NCBI GenBank assembly: GCA_904066235.2
Contig: CAJFCV020000006.1
Location: 12,090,001 to 12,154,000 of the forward strand
DNA length: 64,000 bases
Reading direction: 5' to 3'
DNA from: Bursaphelenchus xylophilus
Lineage: Eukaryota; Nematoda; Chromadorea; Rhabditida; Aphelenchoididae
Shown here: positions 12,252 to 23,179 of the stretch, piece by piece
How positions within the stretch are numbered: position 1 is the stretch's first letter
Layout of the letters: every line of letters begins with the position of its first letter
Notes under the pieces: generated by a model
Told to the model about the DNA's origin: nothing
The model's database searches: none
Seen by the model: only the letters and a program-made list of their open reading frames with translations
Translations under genes and position numbers: made by a program

Positions 12252-15200
12252 TCAATTCTTTTTGCTCTTCTCCTGATCGAAAGCGTATTCCGAGCCGGTT
12301 CCACACAATTCATGATCCAAATAAGCGGAGTGAATACTGGAGGCGGTGCTGACCGAGGACTCATTTGATGGACTCGAGGCCTCGGAACAGTTCGAAGAAC
12401 TGCAGCTTGAGCTGTCGTAATTCGCGCTGCCGCTCGACTGGGAGCCATCCTTTGGAGTCGACGTGACGGCAGTGCTGAAAATTGAAAAAAACATATTGTA
12501 CTTGATGAGCTAGTAAAAAGTTCTCAAAAATGGGCAAAACTGGTCTCAGATCGACTACTGACATGAAAAAAAAATTCAAGTCCAGCTATTTACTAGTCTA
12601 GATTAAAATTTATTGCTGTAATCCAAGTAAAATCAAAATTCGGGTCCCGACACGAAAACAATCAATTTTGTAAAATTTAATTTTTTGATGTCAATAAAGT
12701 TTAAAACCACTGAAAAGGTCGCTTACAAAGGTTATATTCGCTCAAATTTTAGCTGTATCAAAAAAAAAATCAAAATTCGGGTCCCGACACGAAAACAACA
12801 AGTTTTGTAAAAACCAAATTCCGAACCCTTGGAAGGACATAGGTCATAATTAAATCAGTTATATTACTATTTTACGTCGCCTTTTCATTCCTTTCCCAAA
12901 AAATTTTCCACTCACCGCAAGTCAAAACTATCATCTTGTCCCTTTTTGCCTCCAAAACTGCGCTCCGTTCTCTTCTGATTCGGAGTTCTGGACGACCGCT
13001 CCTTGGCGGTGTTCATCTCCTTTTCAAAGACATGTGCGTTCAGACTTCCAGACAGGGACCTTCTCCGGGCCAAACTCTTCGATCTTGCGGTGCTCAACTT
13101 GCTCGAACTTCTGGAAGACTTCGAAGCCGTTGGGCGGACGATGTAAGCGTCACTTGGGATCGAAGCCGGACTAGCAGGACGACGGAAATTATCTGGAAAT
13201 AGCAAATTCAAACAATAATAACTTATAAAACAAAATGCCAAAGTTGGCGGGAAATCGAAAATTCAAATTTCAAACCTCTAAAAAACCCCCCAAAATGTCT
13301 CCAAGGAACTTCAACAAGCATTTTCGGCTAATTTGCCGAAGTTTAAACTCCCTATTACACAATGCCAAATTTGGCGGGAAATCGAAAATTCAAATTTCAA
13401 TCCGCCAAAAATGGTCGTAAACTTCCTAAAAACGACCTAAACCCCCTCCAAACCATGGCTCGCCTTACCCGGATTTGGCAGATCGCTGGAATCCGAGAAG
13501 CCCTCCCTCTTCTTGGCCGGCTGATAGCTGGTCTCCTTGAAGATCTCGGCGCTGCTCGGCAGCTCCTGGTACTCCTCCAGCTCCGTCTTCGTGAATCCGC
13601 GCGCGTTCACCAACTTCTGGCTCTCCGACTCCATCTGGTACAGCCGTTGGCCGGGATGGCCCACGAACTGGCCGTGTTTGTTCACGCCCAGCCGCAGTCC
13701 CTGCTCTTCGTCGGTGCTGGAGCCAAAGTCGAAGCCGTCCAGATTCCGATCCAAATCTTTGCAGACTTTGCGCGCACGGCGACGATGCGCGGGCGAGCGG
13801 CCACTGAAGCTGGGGAGACGGTTGATTTCGCGGATCATCGACTCGTCCAGCACCTTTTCCCCAGCCTCCGAGCGCGAGCTGTCCTGCTCAAAACTGGCGC
13901 TGTCATTGCTGAAAATTAGTATCAAAAAATTTGGGGGAAGTATCAAAAAATGTGGCAAAATACCTCCCTCTCCAAGTAAAAAACTCCGATTTCAAAAGCG
14001 CCCTTCGAAACCGGGGTTTTTTAGCTGAAGAGGGAGGCATTTCGCTACGTTTTTTGATATTTCCCGGATGCAAAATCCTGTAACAAAAATGAAATACAAA
14101 GGATACTCTTACAGACCTGATCCATTAGCAAAAAACGTACCATTTTGCGTCTGGAAAGTATCAAAAATGTGGCAAAATGCTTCCCTCTCCAAGTGAAAAA
14201 ACTTCGATTTCAAGAGCGCGCCCACTCTTTTTATAACATGAGAAAAATGCCGCGCCCTTCAAAACGAAGTTTTTTCACTTGGAGAGGGAAGCATTTTGCC
14301 ACATTTTTGATACTTCCCCGATGCAAAATGGTACGTTTTTTTCCACTGGATCATGTCCCCCCTGCACGTCAAACTGAGGAGTCCGGTAACCGGAATAGAC
14401 CCTTCGCTATCGGTTTTTGACACTTCGTCTTGATTTCACAGAGAAGTCAGAGAAAAAGACGCGCAAAAACGTACTCTCTCGCCCCGAAAAATCCCCATTT
14501 CTTCCCCGACTAAAAGTTTTTTCGGGTCTTTTTTGGCGGATTGCAAACCTTTCAGCGGACCTTTTATCTCAGTTTGACGTGTGCGCCCTTCAAAACGAAA
14601 TTTTTTCACTTGGAGAGGGAAGCATTTTGCCACATTTTTGATACTTCCCGGATGCAAAATGGTACGTTTTTTGCCACTGGATCAGGTCCGCCACTATACT
14701 AGACATGCCTCCAAAAAACCTACAATCCCTCGTCGGCGCAGCTCACCACGGCGGCGCTGTTCCTGAAGAATCTTTGTGGGTTCGTAGAGACCACAACCGT
14801 GTTCCGATTCTTCCCGTACACATTCAAATTGGGCACGATTCTAGTGCTCATCCGATCGATCAAATGTCGGGCCAGCTTCTGGCACTCCTCCGCGCCAATG
14901 TTCGGCACGTACAAGTGGCCGAGGACGCGGCGCAAATGCGGTCGTTTCTCGTCGAACTTGAGCCAAAACAGGACCAGATTCAGGAGGTCCAGCTTCTCGT
15001 TGAAGGTCACAGTCTGGTCGGCCAACAGGGCGGCCGAACTCTCCGGCGTCAGCATGCGAATCTCGTCCGTGGACAACAAGTCGTGGTAGCGCGCAATGTC
15101 CGCCGCCAGCTGATGACTTGTCGAGATCTGAAATCGCGAAAAATATGGTGAAATTGTTGTTTTTTTTTGACCGAAAAAATTATATTACACTAGGCAAAAA

Positions 15201-16611
15201 ACTTCGCAAAATGTATTCCCATATACTCCTACTACCTCGATAAACATTGTAAAATCAATCTCTTACCCCAAACCTCGGATCCGTGGCCATGTTGAGGCAC
15301 ACAACGCGGAGACTTTCGTGCTTCGTCAGCTCCAAGAAATGCCGCTCCAAGCGCTTGTGAAGGTCGTCGATCCCAAGATAAGTGGTGATCTCGAGGAATT
15401 CGCCCAAACTTTCTCTTCGGATGTCGGCGCGGCCATGATACAGCCAGTCAATGACCTTGAAGACGGCGGTGGCTCGGAAGTTGTCCGGCAAATTGATGAC
15501 GTACGGTGGACGGAGCGACTTCAGGCTCTGCAAATGGACTCGTAAACTCGAGAATGACATCGAACGTAGAGAAATTAATTAAAGTTACAGTAATCCCATG
15601 AAATCTACAGTAATCTTTTCCAAGCTGCCGTACTGCTACCGTAATCCTCCGAAATTTTCAAAAATATGGAAAATGTCTCATAAGCTCCAAGAAAGATCTT
15701 AGAACACCAAAAATGCCTTCAAAGTTACAGTAATCCCATGAAATCTACAGTAATCTTTTTCAAGCTACCGTAATGCTACCGTAATCCTCAGAAACTTTCA
15801 AAAATATGGAAAATATCTCATAAGCTCCAAGAAAAATCTTAGAACACCAAAAATGCCTTCAAAGTTACAGTAATCCCCTGAAATCTACAGTAATCTTTTC
15901 CAAGCTACCGTAATGCTACCGTAACCCTTCCAACTTTCAGAAACTCAAGTAATGTCTCATAAACACCATAAGTATCTCAAAAATCCAAAAAGTGCCTTCA
16001 AAGTTACAATAATCCCATAAAAGCCGAAATCTACAGTAATCTCTTCCAAGTTACCGTACTGCTACCGTAACCCTCCAAAATTTTCAAAACCCTTCCAAAA
16101 TAGGCAAGGTTGTCTGAGAAGTCCAAAATTACCATCCAAGTTATAAGAATTCAATTTGAGTTACAGTAATCCCATGAAAGTCAACAATAATCCATTCCAA
16201 GTTACCGTAACCCTCCAAAATAAAAAAAACTCAAGCAATGTCTTAAAAACGCCAAGAACACCTTAGAAGATCAAAAATGCCAAGTTACAGTAACCCAACT
16301 TGAAATACAGTAATGCCAAAAAAGTTACAGTAACCCTATAAAATCCCAATTTTCCCCCGAAAGCTCACTATGCCCTCTTTCAAATTCATTCATCATCAAT
16401 TTCAATCAATAAAAAAACAAAAACCCAAAGCCCTTACCTCCACGAAGAACCGGGAATGAGCCAATGCCACAGCCGAATGAAGATGATCCCGTCTTCCGTT
16501 CACATTCAGCTCAATGTCCGCGAAACGCAGACTCCCTGACAGGCGCTCCGCCGACAACCACTCCCCGACTTGAGCGTAATGGGTGCGCGCGAACACATCC
16601 AATGAGATCAT
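12252..16611 (-). CDS. BTB-BACK domain protein, 6 exons, 592 aa
   Basis: Exons on the minus strand are 16611-16438, 15527-15267, 15127-14724, 13908-13469, 13192-12916 and 12474-12252, giving an uninterrupted 592-residue frame. Residues about 28-125 form a BTB/POZ fold (ADIELNV, then VINLPDNFRATAVFKVIDWL), split by the first intron. Residues about 150-270 resemble a BACK domain (LNLVLFWLKFDEKRPHLRRV). The C-terminal half is low-complexity, with Arg/Ser-rich and Ser/Asn-rich tracts, and lacks Kelch repeats. BTB-BACK proteins commonly bind Cullin-3 as substrate adaptors; that role is inferred. The start follows a 3' splice site (ttgattgcag) by 10 nt. The third exon's donor is weak (TT then gtaggt) but is the only one that keeps frame; a stronger-looking gtgagc nearby does not. 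Its introns hold MITEs and a 140-bp tandem array. Confidence 0.85.
12641..12800. repeat. Two 137-bp spaced copies of the CACGAAAAC word
   Basis: AATTCGGGTCCCGACACGAAAAC-type sequence occurs at about 12639 and again 137 bp later, in the fifth intron of the BTB-BACK gene. It is a diverged form of the dispersed word GGGTCYCACCACGAAAAC. Confidence 0.7.
13234..13420. repeat. 127-bp direct repeat in BTB-BACK intron 4
   Basis: The word AATGCCAAAGTTGGCGGGAA at 13234 recurs at 13361 with one mismatch, and both are followed by the same ATCGAAAATTCAAATTTCAA. The same word lies in reverse orientation in an intron of the CoA-transferase gene near 57232-57254. It is therefore dispersed and not specific to this gene. 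Confidence 0.75.
13936..14075. mobile_element. Family-1 MITE fragment
   Basis: An inverted-repeat core with CAAAATACCTCCCTCTCCAAG on the left and its complement on the right, ending in CCCGGATGCAAAAT. The CAGTG termini are missing, so this is a truncated copy. It lies in the third intron of the BTB-BACK gene. Confidence 0.7.
14112..14697. mobile_element. Family-1 MITE copies with a family-2 MITE between them
   Basis: A family-1 palindrome spans 14112-14364 (left CAGACCTGATCC, right CCACTGGATCATG). A family-1 right half spans about 14587-14697. Between them is a complete family-2 MITE, 14365-14581, with ends CACGTCAAACTGAG and CTCAGTTTGACGTG. No 5-bp duplication remains around this family-2 copy, so the junctions were rearranged after insertion. 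All lie in intron 3 of the BTB-BACK gene. Confidence 0.75.
15584..16350. repeat. 140-bp tandem array in BTB-BACK intron 1
   Basis: Copies of AAGTTACAGTAATCCC start near 15582, 15722, 15862 and 16001, a period of 140 bp (139 for the last), then decay until about 16350. Each unit also contains TCTACAGTAATC and GCTACCGTAATCC. Short TACAGTA/TACCGTA words of this kind are common in rhabditid nematode introns. Confidence 0.9.
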
Positions 16612-16799
16612 TCGCTCTTCCCTGCAATCAAGTGTTATGTAAAAAATGACCAAAAAATGGGTCAATAGTTTTTTAACAGTCTTTCAGCTTTCAAATTGAG
16701 TGAAAATGATATGACTATGAAGGAAATGCCCAAAAACAGCAAAAAATGGACAGTTTTGGCTAAAACTCAATAAAAAAATAGTTTTGGACATCAAATTTA

Positions 16800-17245
16800 C
16801 AGAGGAAGTACTCCAAATGCGACGCTCAGATCTTGATGAAACTTGGCACAGATTTAGAACAATTTTTTCTAAGATATATGCGAGAATCCTAACTCGCGCT
16901 TTGCAGAAACAACCGAGATTTTTAGATCGAAAGTCGGCCAAAATTTAGGACTTTTTGCCGAATTTCGGCACGACAAGTTTCATGCCTATTTCTAAAGTAA
17001 AGGATAATGTTTCTGCAAAAAATCAAATTTTTCCGCTCGAAACTGCCAAAGTTATGGCCAAAAAGCGCTTTTCTCTCTGACCGCTCACGTTTAGCGTGCT
17101 CTCTCGGCCGCAAAAATCGTTCGATATCTCGGCGGCGCCCGCAAAGCGCGAGCTAAAACTTTCAGGAATTGATGTTTAGTCCATGCCCGACGTGTGTGCA
17201 AAATTTAAAGAAAATATAAGCGTCGCACTTGGGGTACTTCCCCTG
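16800..17245. mobile_element. MITE family 4, 446 bp
   Basis: The ends are CAGAGGAAGTACTCCAAATG on the left and the complement of CAGGGGAAGTACCCCAAGTG on the right, then GCGACGCT inside both. The left flank is TA. A truncated second copy covers about 38351-38750 at high similarity. No coding potential was recognised. Confidence 0.75.
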
Positions 17246-17870
17246 TCAAAAAAACCCCGACTTACTTCTCAATTCCTCTCATTTTGCTGACAAATCCGCC
17301 CGCAATGCGGCTCCTCACAATGAATAATGAAGATTTTTTGTCCGTTCCCCGCCTTTTATCAACCGAATTCGATAAGAATTTGAATAATTTTTTGGAATTT
17401 TTGATTTTTTTCACATAGAGCGGTCAGCGAAAAAAAACCGCTTTTTGGCCGTATCTTTGCCAGTTTCGCCCGAAAAAAATTGATTTTTTGTGGAGACATC
17501 ACCCTCTACGGTAGAAATAAGCCTAAAATCTTTCATTCAAAAATTCGAAAAAATTTTTTTATATTTTGCCAACTTTTGATTTTCGCACAGTGCGATCAAT
17601 TTTCATCAATCTGCGCCGCACAGTGCGCCCAAAACTCAAATTTTGACTGCACTGTGCGGTCATGTGACACATCTTTGATTGCACTGTGCAGAAAAAAATT
17701 CGAAAAAATCAGACGCACAGTGCAATGAGAGAGATCAAAGAATTGCACAGTGCAATCAAAAAAAAAAAAAAATTTTAAAATGCAAAAAAAAAATAAAAAA
17801 ATAAAAAAATCAAACTTCAAGATTTTTTAAACCAAAATTTATTCAAAAAACCGTCAAAGACGAATAAAAT
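17246..17870. repeat. Intergenic stretch with GCACNGTGC cluster 1
   Basis: No gene is supported. Six exact copies of the palindromic word GCACNGTGC lie between about 17586 and 17755, spaced roughly 25-40 bp. A long A-rich run follows, and then the 3' end of the Lys/Glu-rich gene, with AATAAA signals on the minus strand just past its stop. Confidence 0.8.
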
Positions 17871-19970
17871 TTATTCCTTCTTGTCCTCCTCCTTGTTTTC
17901 ATCATTTTCCTTCGAGTCCAGATTGGTCATATTACTCTTTTCCTTCTTCTTTTCCCCCTCCTTCTTCGAATCCCAATCGGAAAGAACATCGTCCATCTAA
18001 AAGTGCGCGTATTTTAGGCATTTTTTGAAAGACCATGGGAAATGAGAGACGGTCAGAGAAAGAACTGTTTTTTCCGGTTGTTTCTGCATAACGCGAGCCA
18101 AAAACTTCAGTTATCTCATAAAAACTGTTGTCCTAAAATTTCCCCGAGTTTCATTCAAATCCGAGGCATTCCAGGTTTTCGCGGTGAGACCAAAAAGCTT
18201 GCAAAGAATTGCAAAAATCTTAATTATTTCTGCAGAACGCGGTCCACAAATTTGTCAGACGTCTGAGAAACTTGTATTCCTCATTTTTTGCAAGTTTCAT
18301 TCAAATCCGAGATCTCTAAAGTTTTCGTGGTGAGACTAAAAATTTAGCATGTAATTACAAAAATCTTCATTGTTTCTCTACAACGCGGTCTAAAAATTTG
18401 TCAGATATCTTAAAAAACTATATTCCTCATTTTCTTCGACTTTCATTCAAATCCAAGACATTTCAAGTTTTCGTGGTGAGACCCAAAACTTTGCATAAAA
18501 TTACAAAAATCTCCGTTGTTTCTCAACAACCCGGTCTAAAAATTTGTCAGATATCTCTAAAAACTATATTCCTTATTTCCTGCAAGTTTCATTCAAATCC
18601 AAGACATTTCAAGTTTTCGTGGTGAGACCCAAAAATTTCCTTGAAATTATAAAAATCTCCGTTGTTTCTGAACAACGCGGTCTAAAAATTTGTCAGATAT
18701 CTTAAAAAACTATATTCCTCATTTTCTTCGACTTTCATTCAAATCCAAGACATTTCAAGTTTTCGTGGTGAGACCCAAAATTTTTCATAAAATTACAAAA
18801 ATCTCAGTTGTTTCGCCATAATGCGGTCTAAAAATTTGTCAGAGATCTCTAAAAACTACATTCCTCATTTCCTGCGAGTTTCACTCAAATCCAAGACATT
18901 TCAAGCTTTCGTGATGAGACCCAAATGTTTGCTTATTATCCCAAAACTTACTGTCGGATAATCGCCCTTCTTTCTCTTGGCTCCCTGCACAATCTCCTGC
19001 TCCTTTTTGCCGAGCTGTTTCTTGACGGGAACCAAGTTTTCAGCCTCCTTCTTTTCCTCCTTCTTCTTTCCCTTTTCTTCCTCCTTCTTTTCCTCCTTTG
19101 CGGCTTCTTTTTCCTCTTCCTTCTGAAAAACAACTCAATTATTTCGAATTTTAAATCGAAATATCGAAGAAAAACTGCGTACCTTGTCATCGCCCTCCTT
19201 CGGCTCCTCGTCTTTGCCCGTTTTCTCCTCATCTTGCTCCTTTTTCTGGCTCTTCTTGCTCTTCTTGCTCTTCTCGCTCTTCTGGCTCTTCTTGCTCTTT
19301 TCTTTCTTCTCTTCCGCCGGCTCTTTCATCTTGCTTTCTTCCTTTGCAGCATGGCGTTTGGACTAAAATGAAAAAAAAAATTTAATTGCACAGTGCACAA
19401 AAATTTTTGATCGCACAGTGCGAGCAACATTTAGAAATGATTGCACAATGCGGTTAAATTTTAATTTTGATCGCAAAGTGCAGTCAAAAATAAAAATTTA
19501 TCGTATTTTGCAGTAAAATTCGAAAATTGATGGCACAGTGCGGTCGTATTTACCGCACTGTGCACTCAATTTTCAATCTTGAGCGCACAGTGCACTCAAA
19601 ATTGAAATTTGACTGCACCGTGCGGGCAGAAACTAAAACCTACCGCACTGTGCGGTAAAACTCCCAAAAATTTATTGCATAGTGCGCCAAAAAAAAACTC
19701 ACCACCGGCTTCACTTCGCTGGCCGCTCCAGCCGCCGACTTTTTGGGCGCTGCTTTCCCACCCGAAGCAGCAGGCTTTGCGGGCTTCTTTTTTCCTCCAC
19801 AAGTCAGCCAGATGGTCGAGATTAGGCCCAGATTGGCGGCCAGGATACCAAGAAATCGGAGGGTCTCGACTGGAAAGAAAACAATTTAATTTGATCGCCT
19901 CAACTACAAGCTAAAGTGTGATGAAAGGGGGGCACTCACTTTCAGCCAAAACATTCGATCCGCTGAGCAT
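17871..19970 (-). CDS. Single-pass membrane protein with long Lys/Glu-rich tail, 5 exons, 224 aa
   Basis: Minus-strand exons are 19970-19940, 19869-19703, 19362-19183, 19122-18952 and 17996-17871; all joins keep frame. Residues about 16-34 are one hydrophobic helix (FLGILAANLGLISTIWLTC). It is followed by a Lys/Ala/Pro stretch and then about 120 residues made almost only of Lys, Glu and Ser (for example EKSKKSQKSEKSKKSKK). The C-terminus holds DDVLSDWDSKK and ends KEEDKKE. The architecture of a short N-terminal anchor plus a highly charged tail resembles ER proteins such as ribosome-receptor or triadin types, but I recognise no family. The charged tail is probably disordered or coiled coil and cytosolic. 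TAA is followed at once by AATAAA-like signals. Intron 4 holds a 146-bp tandem array and intron 2 a GCACNGTGC cluster. Confidence 0.75.
18040..18935. repeat. 146-bp tandem array in intron 4 of the Lys/Glu-rich gene
   Basis: The word ATTCAAATCC (or its variant ACTCAAATCC) starts at 18153, 18299, 18445, 18591, 18737 and 18883: six copies at exactly 146-bp intervals. Each unit contains GTTTTCGTGGTGAGACCC, the reverse complement of the dispersed word GGGTCYCACCACGAAAAC, and TTTGTCAGATATCT. Despite point changes no unit has gained or lost a base at the level examined. Confidence 0.93.
19380..19690. repeat. GCACNGTGC cluster 2, in intron 2 of the Lys/Glu-rich gene
   Basis: Seven exact copies of GCACNGTGC (near 19387, 19412, 19535, 19554, 19584, 19613 and 19643) plus at least three one-mismatch forms fill this intron, separated by short AT-rich stretches. 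All four middle bases occur across the window. Confidence 0.9.
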
Positions 19971-20701
19971 GTCGACTGGTCGGGTCCGCAGAGAACGATA
20001 GGAATGAACGCCGCCGCAGTCGAGGCTCAAAAACGAGCGACGAGATTGGACACAAAATTTGCATAGATCTCAAAAAACTATTTAAATAAAAAAAATCGCG
20101 TCACAACTTTTCCGGTCAACACAACATCGATCAATACGGGGCGTATGGCAGGTGAATACCCGAAGAAATGTTTGTAAAAAGTGCCTACGAGGCCTGGCAA
20201 AGCCGGTGAACGCTCGGCGATGGCTCGGCGGAGACTTGGCGAAGACTTGCAATATGTCCGCTCTTTCTAACTTTAGCCATTAATAACATTAGTTTTGTTT
20301 ACCATGAGTTATTGTCACGTATCAGAGACAAAAGTTCGAAGCCAAAAAAGAAGATCCATAACTTCGGAGCTCTCATTAAAATGATATATTGGGATTTATG
20401 CGTGGAACACGGAGTTTTGGTTCGAAAATGGATTGACTCAATGTAATCACCCCCAAGTTTATTGACGCGCTTTCTTTGTATAAAGCTCTGTGAGGTACTG
20501 AGGGCCAATCGATGTAATCAAGTCGTCCAACACGAGGAGCAAAGACTTTTTTGAAGTTTGTATTAGCTCATCATCCGGGAGTCCTGAAATAACTGCGCCG
20601 GTTATGACTTTATCAAATGAGTTCATTCTCGAATTTTTGCCTCGTGAAGTTTAGATCCTCTCGGTCCTTGTAGACCGGCAGAGGTCTAATTCTCATTGGG
20701 G
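19971..20701. other. Gene-free stretch upstream of the Lys/Glu-rich gene
   Basis: Holds the presumed promoter and 5' leader of the minus-strand gene. No TATA or SL acceptor could be picked out. A 69-codon minus-strand frame at 20299-20508 lacks recognisable features and is not called. Confidence 0.4.
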
Positions 20702-20847
20702 TAGAGGTGGCAATCGGGCCGGGCCGGGCCGATTTTTGCGGCCCGGCCCGCGGGCCGAAGTGACCAGGCCGGCCCAGGGCTTTTTCAAATTTGCTCAGGC
20801 CCGGCCCGGCCCGGCCCAATCACGGCCCAGCCCGATTGCCACCTCTA
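20702..20847. mobile_element. GC-rich MITE with AGAGGTGGCAA ends, 146 bp
   Basis: The ends TAGAGGTGGCAATCGGGCC and the complement are flanked by ATTGGGG on both sides (20695-20701 and 20848-20854), a 7-bp duplication that may be a decayed 8-bp one. The interior is a run of GGCCC and CCGGG words. The ends and duplication length suggest the hAT superfamily. Confidence 0.75.
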
Positions 20848-20907
20848 ATTGGGGCAGCATTCGGGGAATAGCGGGGAAACGAAAATCGTTTCATTGGAGA
20901 AGTGCTG

Positions 20908-21131
20908 CACGTCAAACTGAGGGGTCCGGTGACCGGAATGGACCCTTCGCTATCGGTTTTTTACACTTCGTCTTGACTTCGCAGAGAAAGAGAGAAAAAA
21001 GAGACGCAAAAGCGTGCTCTCTCGTCCCAAAAATTCCCCATTTCTTCCCCGACTAAACGTTTTTTCGCGTCTTTTTTTTCAAGCTGCCAATCCATTCACC
21101 GGACTGTTTTAGCTTATCTCAGTTTGACGTG
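20908..21131. mobile_element. MITE family 2, 224 bp, 5-bp target duplication
   Basis: Starts CACGTCAAACTGAGG and ends CTCAGTTTGACGTG, with TGCTG directly repeated at both flanks (20903-20907 and 21132-21136). The interior keeps GTCCGGTGACCGGAATGGAC and CGTGCTCTCTCG. Related copies are at 14365-14581 and 39628-39851. Non-coding. Confidence 0.82.
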
Positions 21132-21219
21132 TGCTGCTCTCGCAACCCTCTCGGTCCGCCTGGAGCCAGCATGGCTCCCACATATCCTTTCTCCATGTAT
21201 TATGTTGAAATAAAAAAAA

Positions 21220-21330
21220 AACTTTTTGCGGATCATTTCCCACAGGGTGTAAAGACTTTCGTCGTCTTCTCCAAGCTCTTCGTAGAGCATGGCATTAATG
21301 TGCTCAAACTACAAAAATTAAAAAAATAAA
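21220..21330 (-). pseudogene. Degraded relative of the small tandem gene family
   Basis: On the minus strand, after a ttttgtag acceptor, the frame reads FEHINAMLYEELGED and then SLYTLWEMIRKKF before a stop. This resembles the second exon of the neighbouring paralogues (FEHLSARL..., EEFRLEI) in register but ends early. Confidence 0.4.
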
Positions 21331-21499
21331 AACAAAAAAGCGAAAAATTAAATCTTCCCATATAACAATCTTGCATCGCCCAAATACAATCTACATCATC
21401 CAATATCAATACAGTTAAGTTAGTGTTCTTATAGATATATTTATTTATTCAAACGTAACATTACAATAATAAGAATTAATGAGGAGACCAAAATGGAGA

Positions 21500-22345
21500 G
21501 TACAATCTCATTCTAAAGAAGATAAAAGACCTGAAACAGAGGCCTTGCGTCCCTCTCTTCACTACTGCCCCATCGGTCCTTTCCAGCCTCTGTCATGGTT
21601 TTTGCGTTACGCAAACGAATGTGCAACCCAAGATCCTGATGGACTTTGTTTTTGTAATGCTGATATGCAATCTCTTCGATCTCCGCTGGGCTTTTATCCA
21701 GATAGGCTGCTCGGACAGCCTTCCACATTTTTTTTTTTTTTTTTTATAAATAACACTAACTTAACTATACCAATACAAAGAATATGTCTCTTAGTCTCAT
21801 AGAGTCCGATTAATCATTCATTCTTTCTATAGAAAATCTCTGCCAAGACAGATAGATTGGCTCCGCCTTTTGTGTATGGATCGCTATTCCTGCATGATTT
21901 GAAGTTGAGGTATCAGAAGCAGATGGTGCGAAGAATTCGGAAAAGTTGACAGTTGGTCCAAATATTCTGGAGTTGGGCCGAACAGCATAGGAATTCCGAC
22001 CTCTGGTAAGGCCTCGTAACGTCCCATGCGATTATGTTTTAGTGGGATGAATTCCGGGACTAATAGCATGGGTCCAGCCCTCTCGGCCTTGTATACCTTG
22101 AAACCATCCAATCATTCATTCTTTCTATAGAAAATCTCTGTCAAGACAGATAGATTGGCTCCGCCTTTGGTGTATGGATCGTTATTGAAACTCTTACGTC
22201 ATACGTCTCTCGTAATTGTTCAAAATACTTTTAGAGCTTCTCCGCGGCTCTTTTGGTAGCCTCGCTCGATGAAAATTGTTTCTTGAACTCCTCCATCAAG
22301 TTCTGACCCTTAATCCTTGGAATCCTTGTTTTCTTCTTCACGGTA
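21500..22345 (-). pseudogene. Remnants of unrecognised minus-strand coding sequence
   Basis: Three frames look protein-like but incomplete. 21728-21513 contains KSPAEIEEIAYQHYKNKV. 22111-21884 is proline-rich (MLFGPTPEYLDQL). 22330-22195 reads MEEFKKQFSSSEATKRAAEKL, a stop, then KYFEQLRETYDV, a decayed copy of the C-terminal half of the small paralogue family. A direct repeat of about 80 bp (21809-21891 and 22108-22185) brackets the middle frame. Function unknown. Confidence 0.35.
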
Positions 22346-22502
22346 AGATCAAATTCAATATATAATTTTATTTCGATGTTAGCTTCATTTGCTCAGGATT
22401 AATTGGGTGAACAAATGTTGGCAATGTCGAGTAGTAAAGATTTCAAACAATGATTGCGACGATTAGTTAAAAAAAAAAAATTTCAATTGTTGTTTTATTC
22501 TG

Positions 22503-22883
22503 TCAAAAAAAACATGATTTGTCTGGTCCTTCTGGTCCTTGTGAAGAAGATGAAGAATGCATGCCTTTTGTCCAAAGACCAGAGACGAAACAGAGACGGA
22601 GCTGGTCCGCCGCCTCTTTTGAAGCCTCACTGGCCTCGCCATATATGATGGAGTAATACTCCGTATAAAAATTGCGGCGTATTTCCTGCCGAAGCTGTTC
22701 CAGATTGCTACAATCTGAGAACCGCGCCACAAGTCGCGCACTTAGGTGCGCGAACTAAAAACAGAAAAAATATAAAAAACAAAGAAAAAATAAAAAAATA
22801 AAAAAAAAACAAAAAATGAAGCTTACGTCGCTTTCATCCTCAGTTAGCGTCATCATTTCGAACTCTTGGCAGAGCTGATCCAT
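22503..22883 (-). CDS. Small tandem paralogue A, 2 exons, 102 aa
   Basis: Exons 22883-22827 and 22754-22503 on the minus strand join in phase 0. The first encodes MDQLCQEFEMMTLTEDESD. The second encodes FAHLSARLVARFSDC, RNFYTEYYSIIYGEASEASK and a divergent Ser-rich C-terminus ending PDKSCFF. The protein looks helical and acidic-amphipathic with no signal peptide or membrane segment. It is one of at least four related copies within 4 kb. The common core is HLSARLVAxF, NLExxRxEI and NFYxEYYxIIYxEAxEASKE. The family is not recognised; a lineage-specific small gene cluster or a mobile-element accessory gene are both possible. Its C-terminus differs from copies B and C, probably through a recombination breakpoint. 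Confidence 0.5.
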
Positions 22884-23179
22884 ATTTTTACTAAAAAAAA
22901 TTTTTTTTATTTTTTCGACAGACTGATACCTCCTCAGACGGGGAATTGCCGCGACGAGTGCGAAAGGACTTTATGGCACGGCTAGCGACATGCACTTTAA
23001 TGAAAATGTCTTAATATCTTGTCTGAATATATAGTTATTTTTGGGGGCGTGAAATATTGATCCCCAAAAATCCTGGAGATCTGTGACATCTAAAGATTAT
23101 TGACGGGTCATCAACTTTTATTCACGGGCGATACATACTCTTGATCCGTCCGCTTTTCCGGAAAAATCACAACCATAAA

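Noticed and set aside
17586..19700. GCACNGTGC clusters as a CRISPR array
   Set aside because: The repeated unit is only 9 bp, spacing is irregular, and all signs are of a eukaryotic genome.
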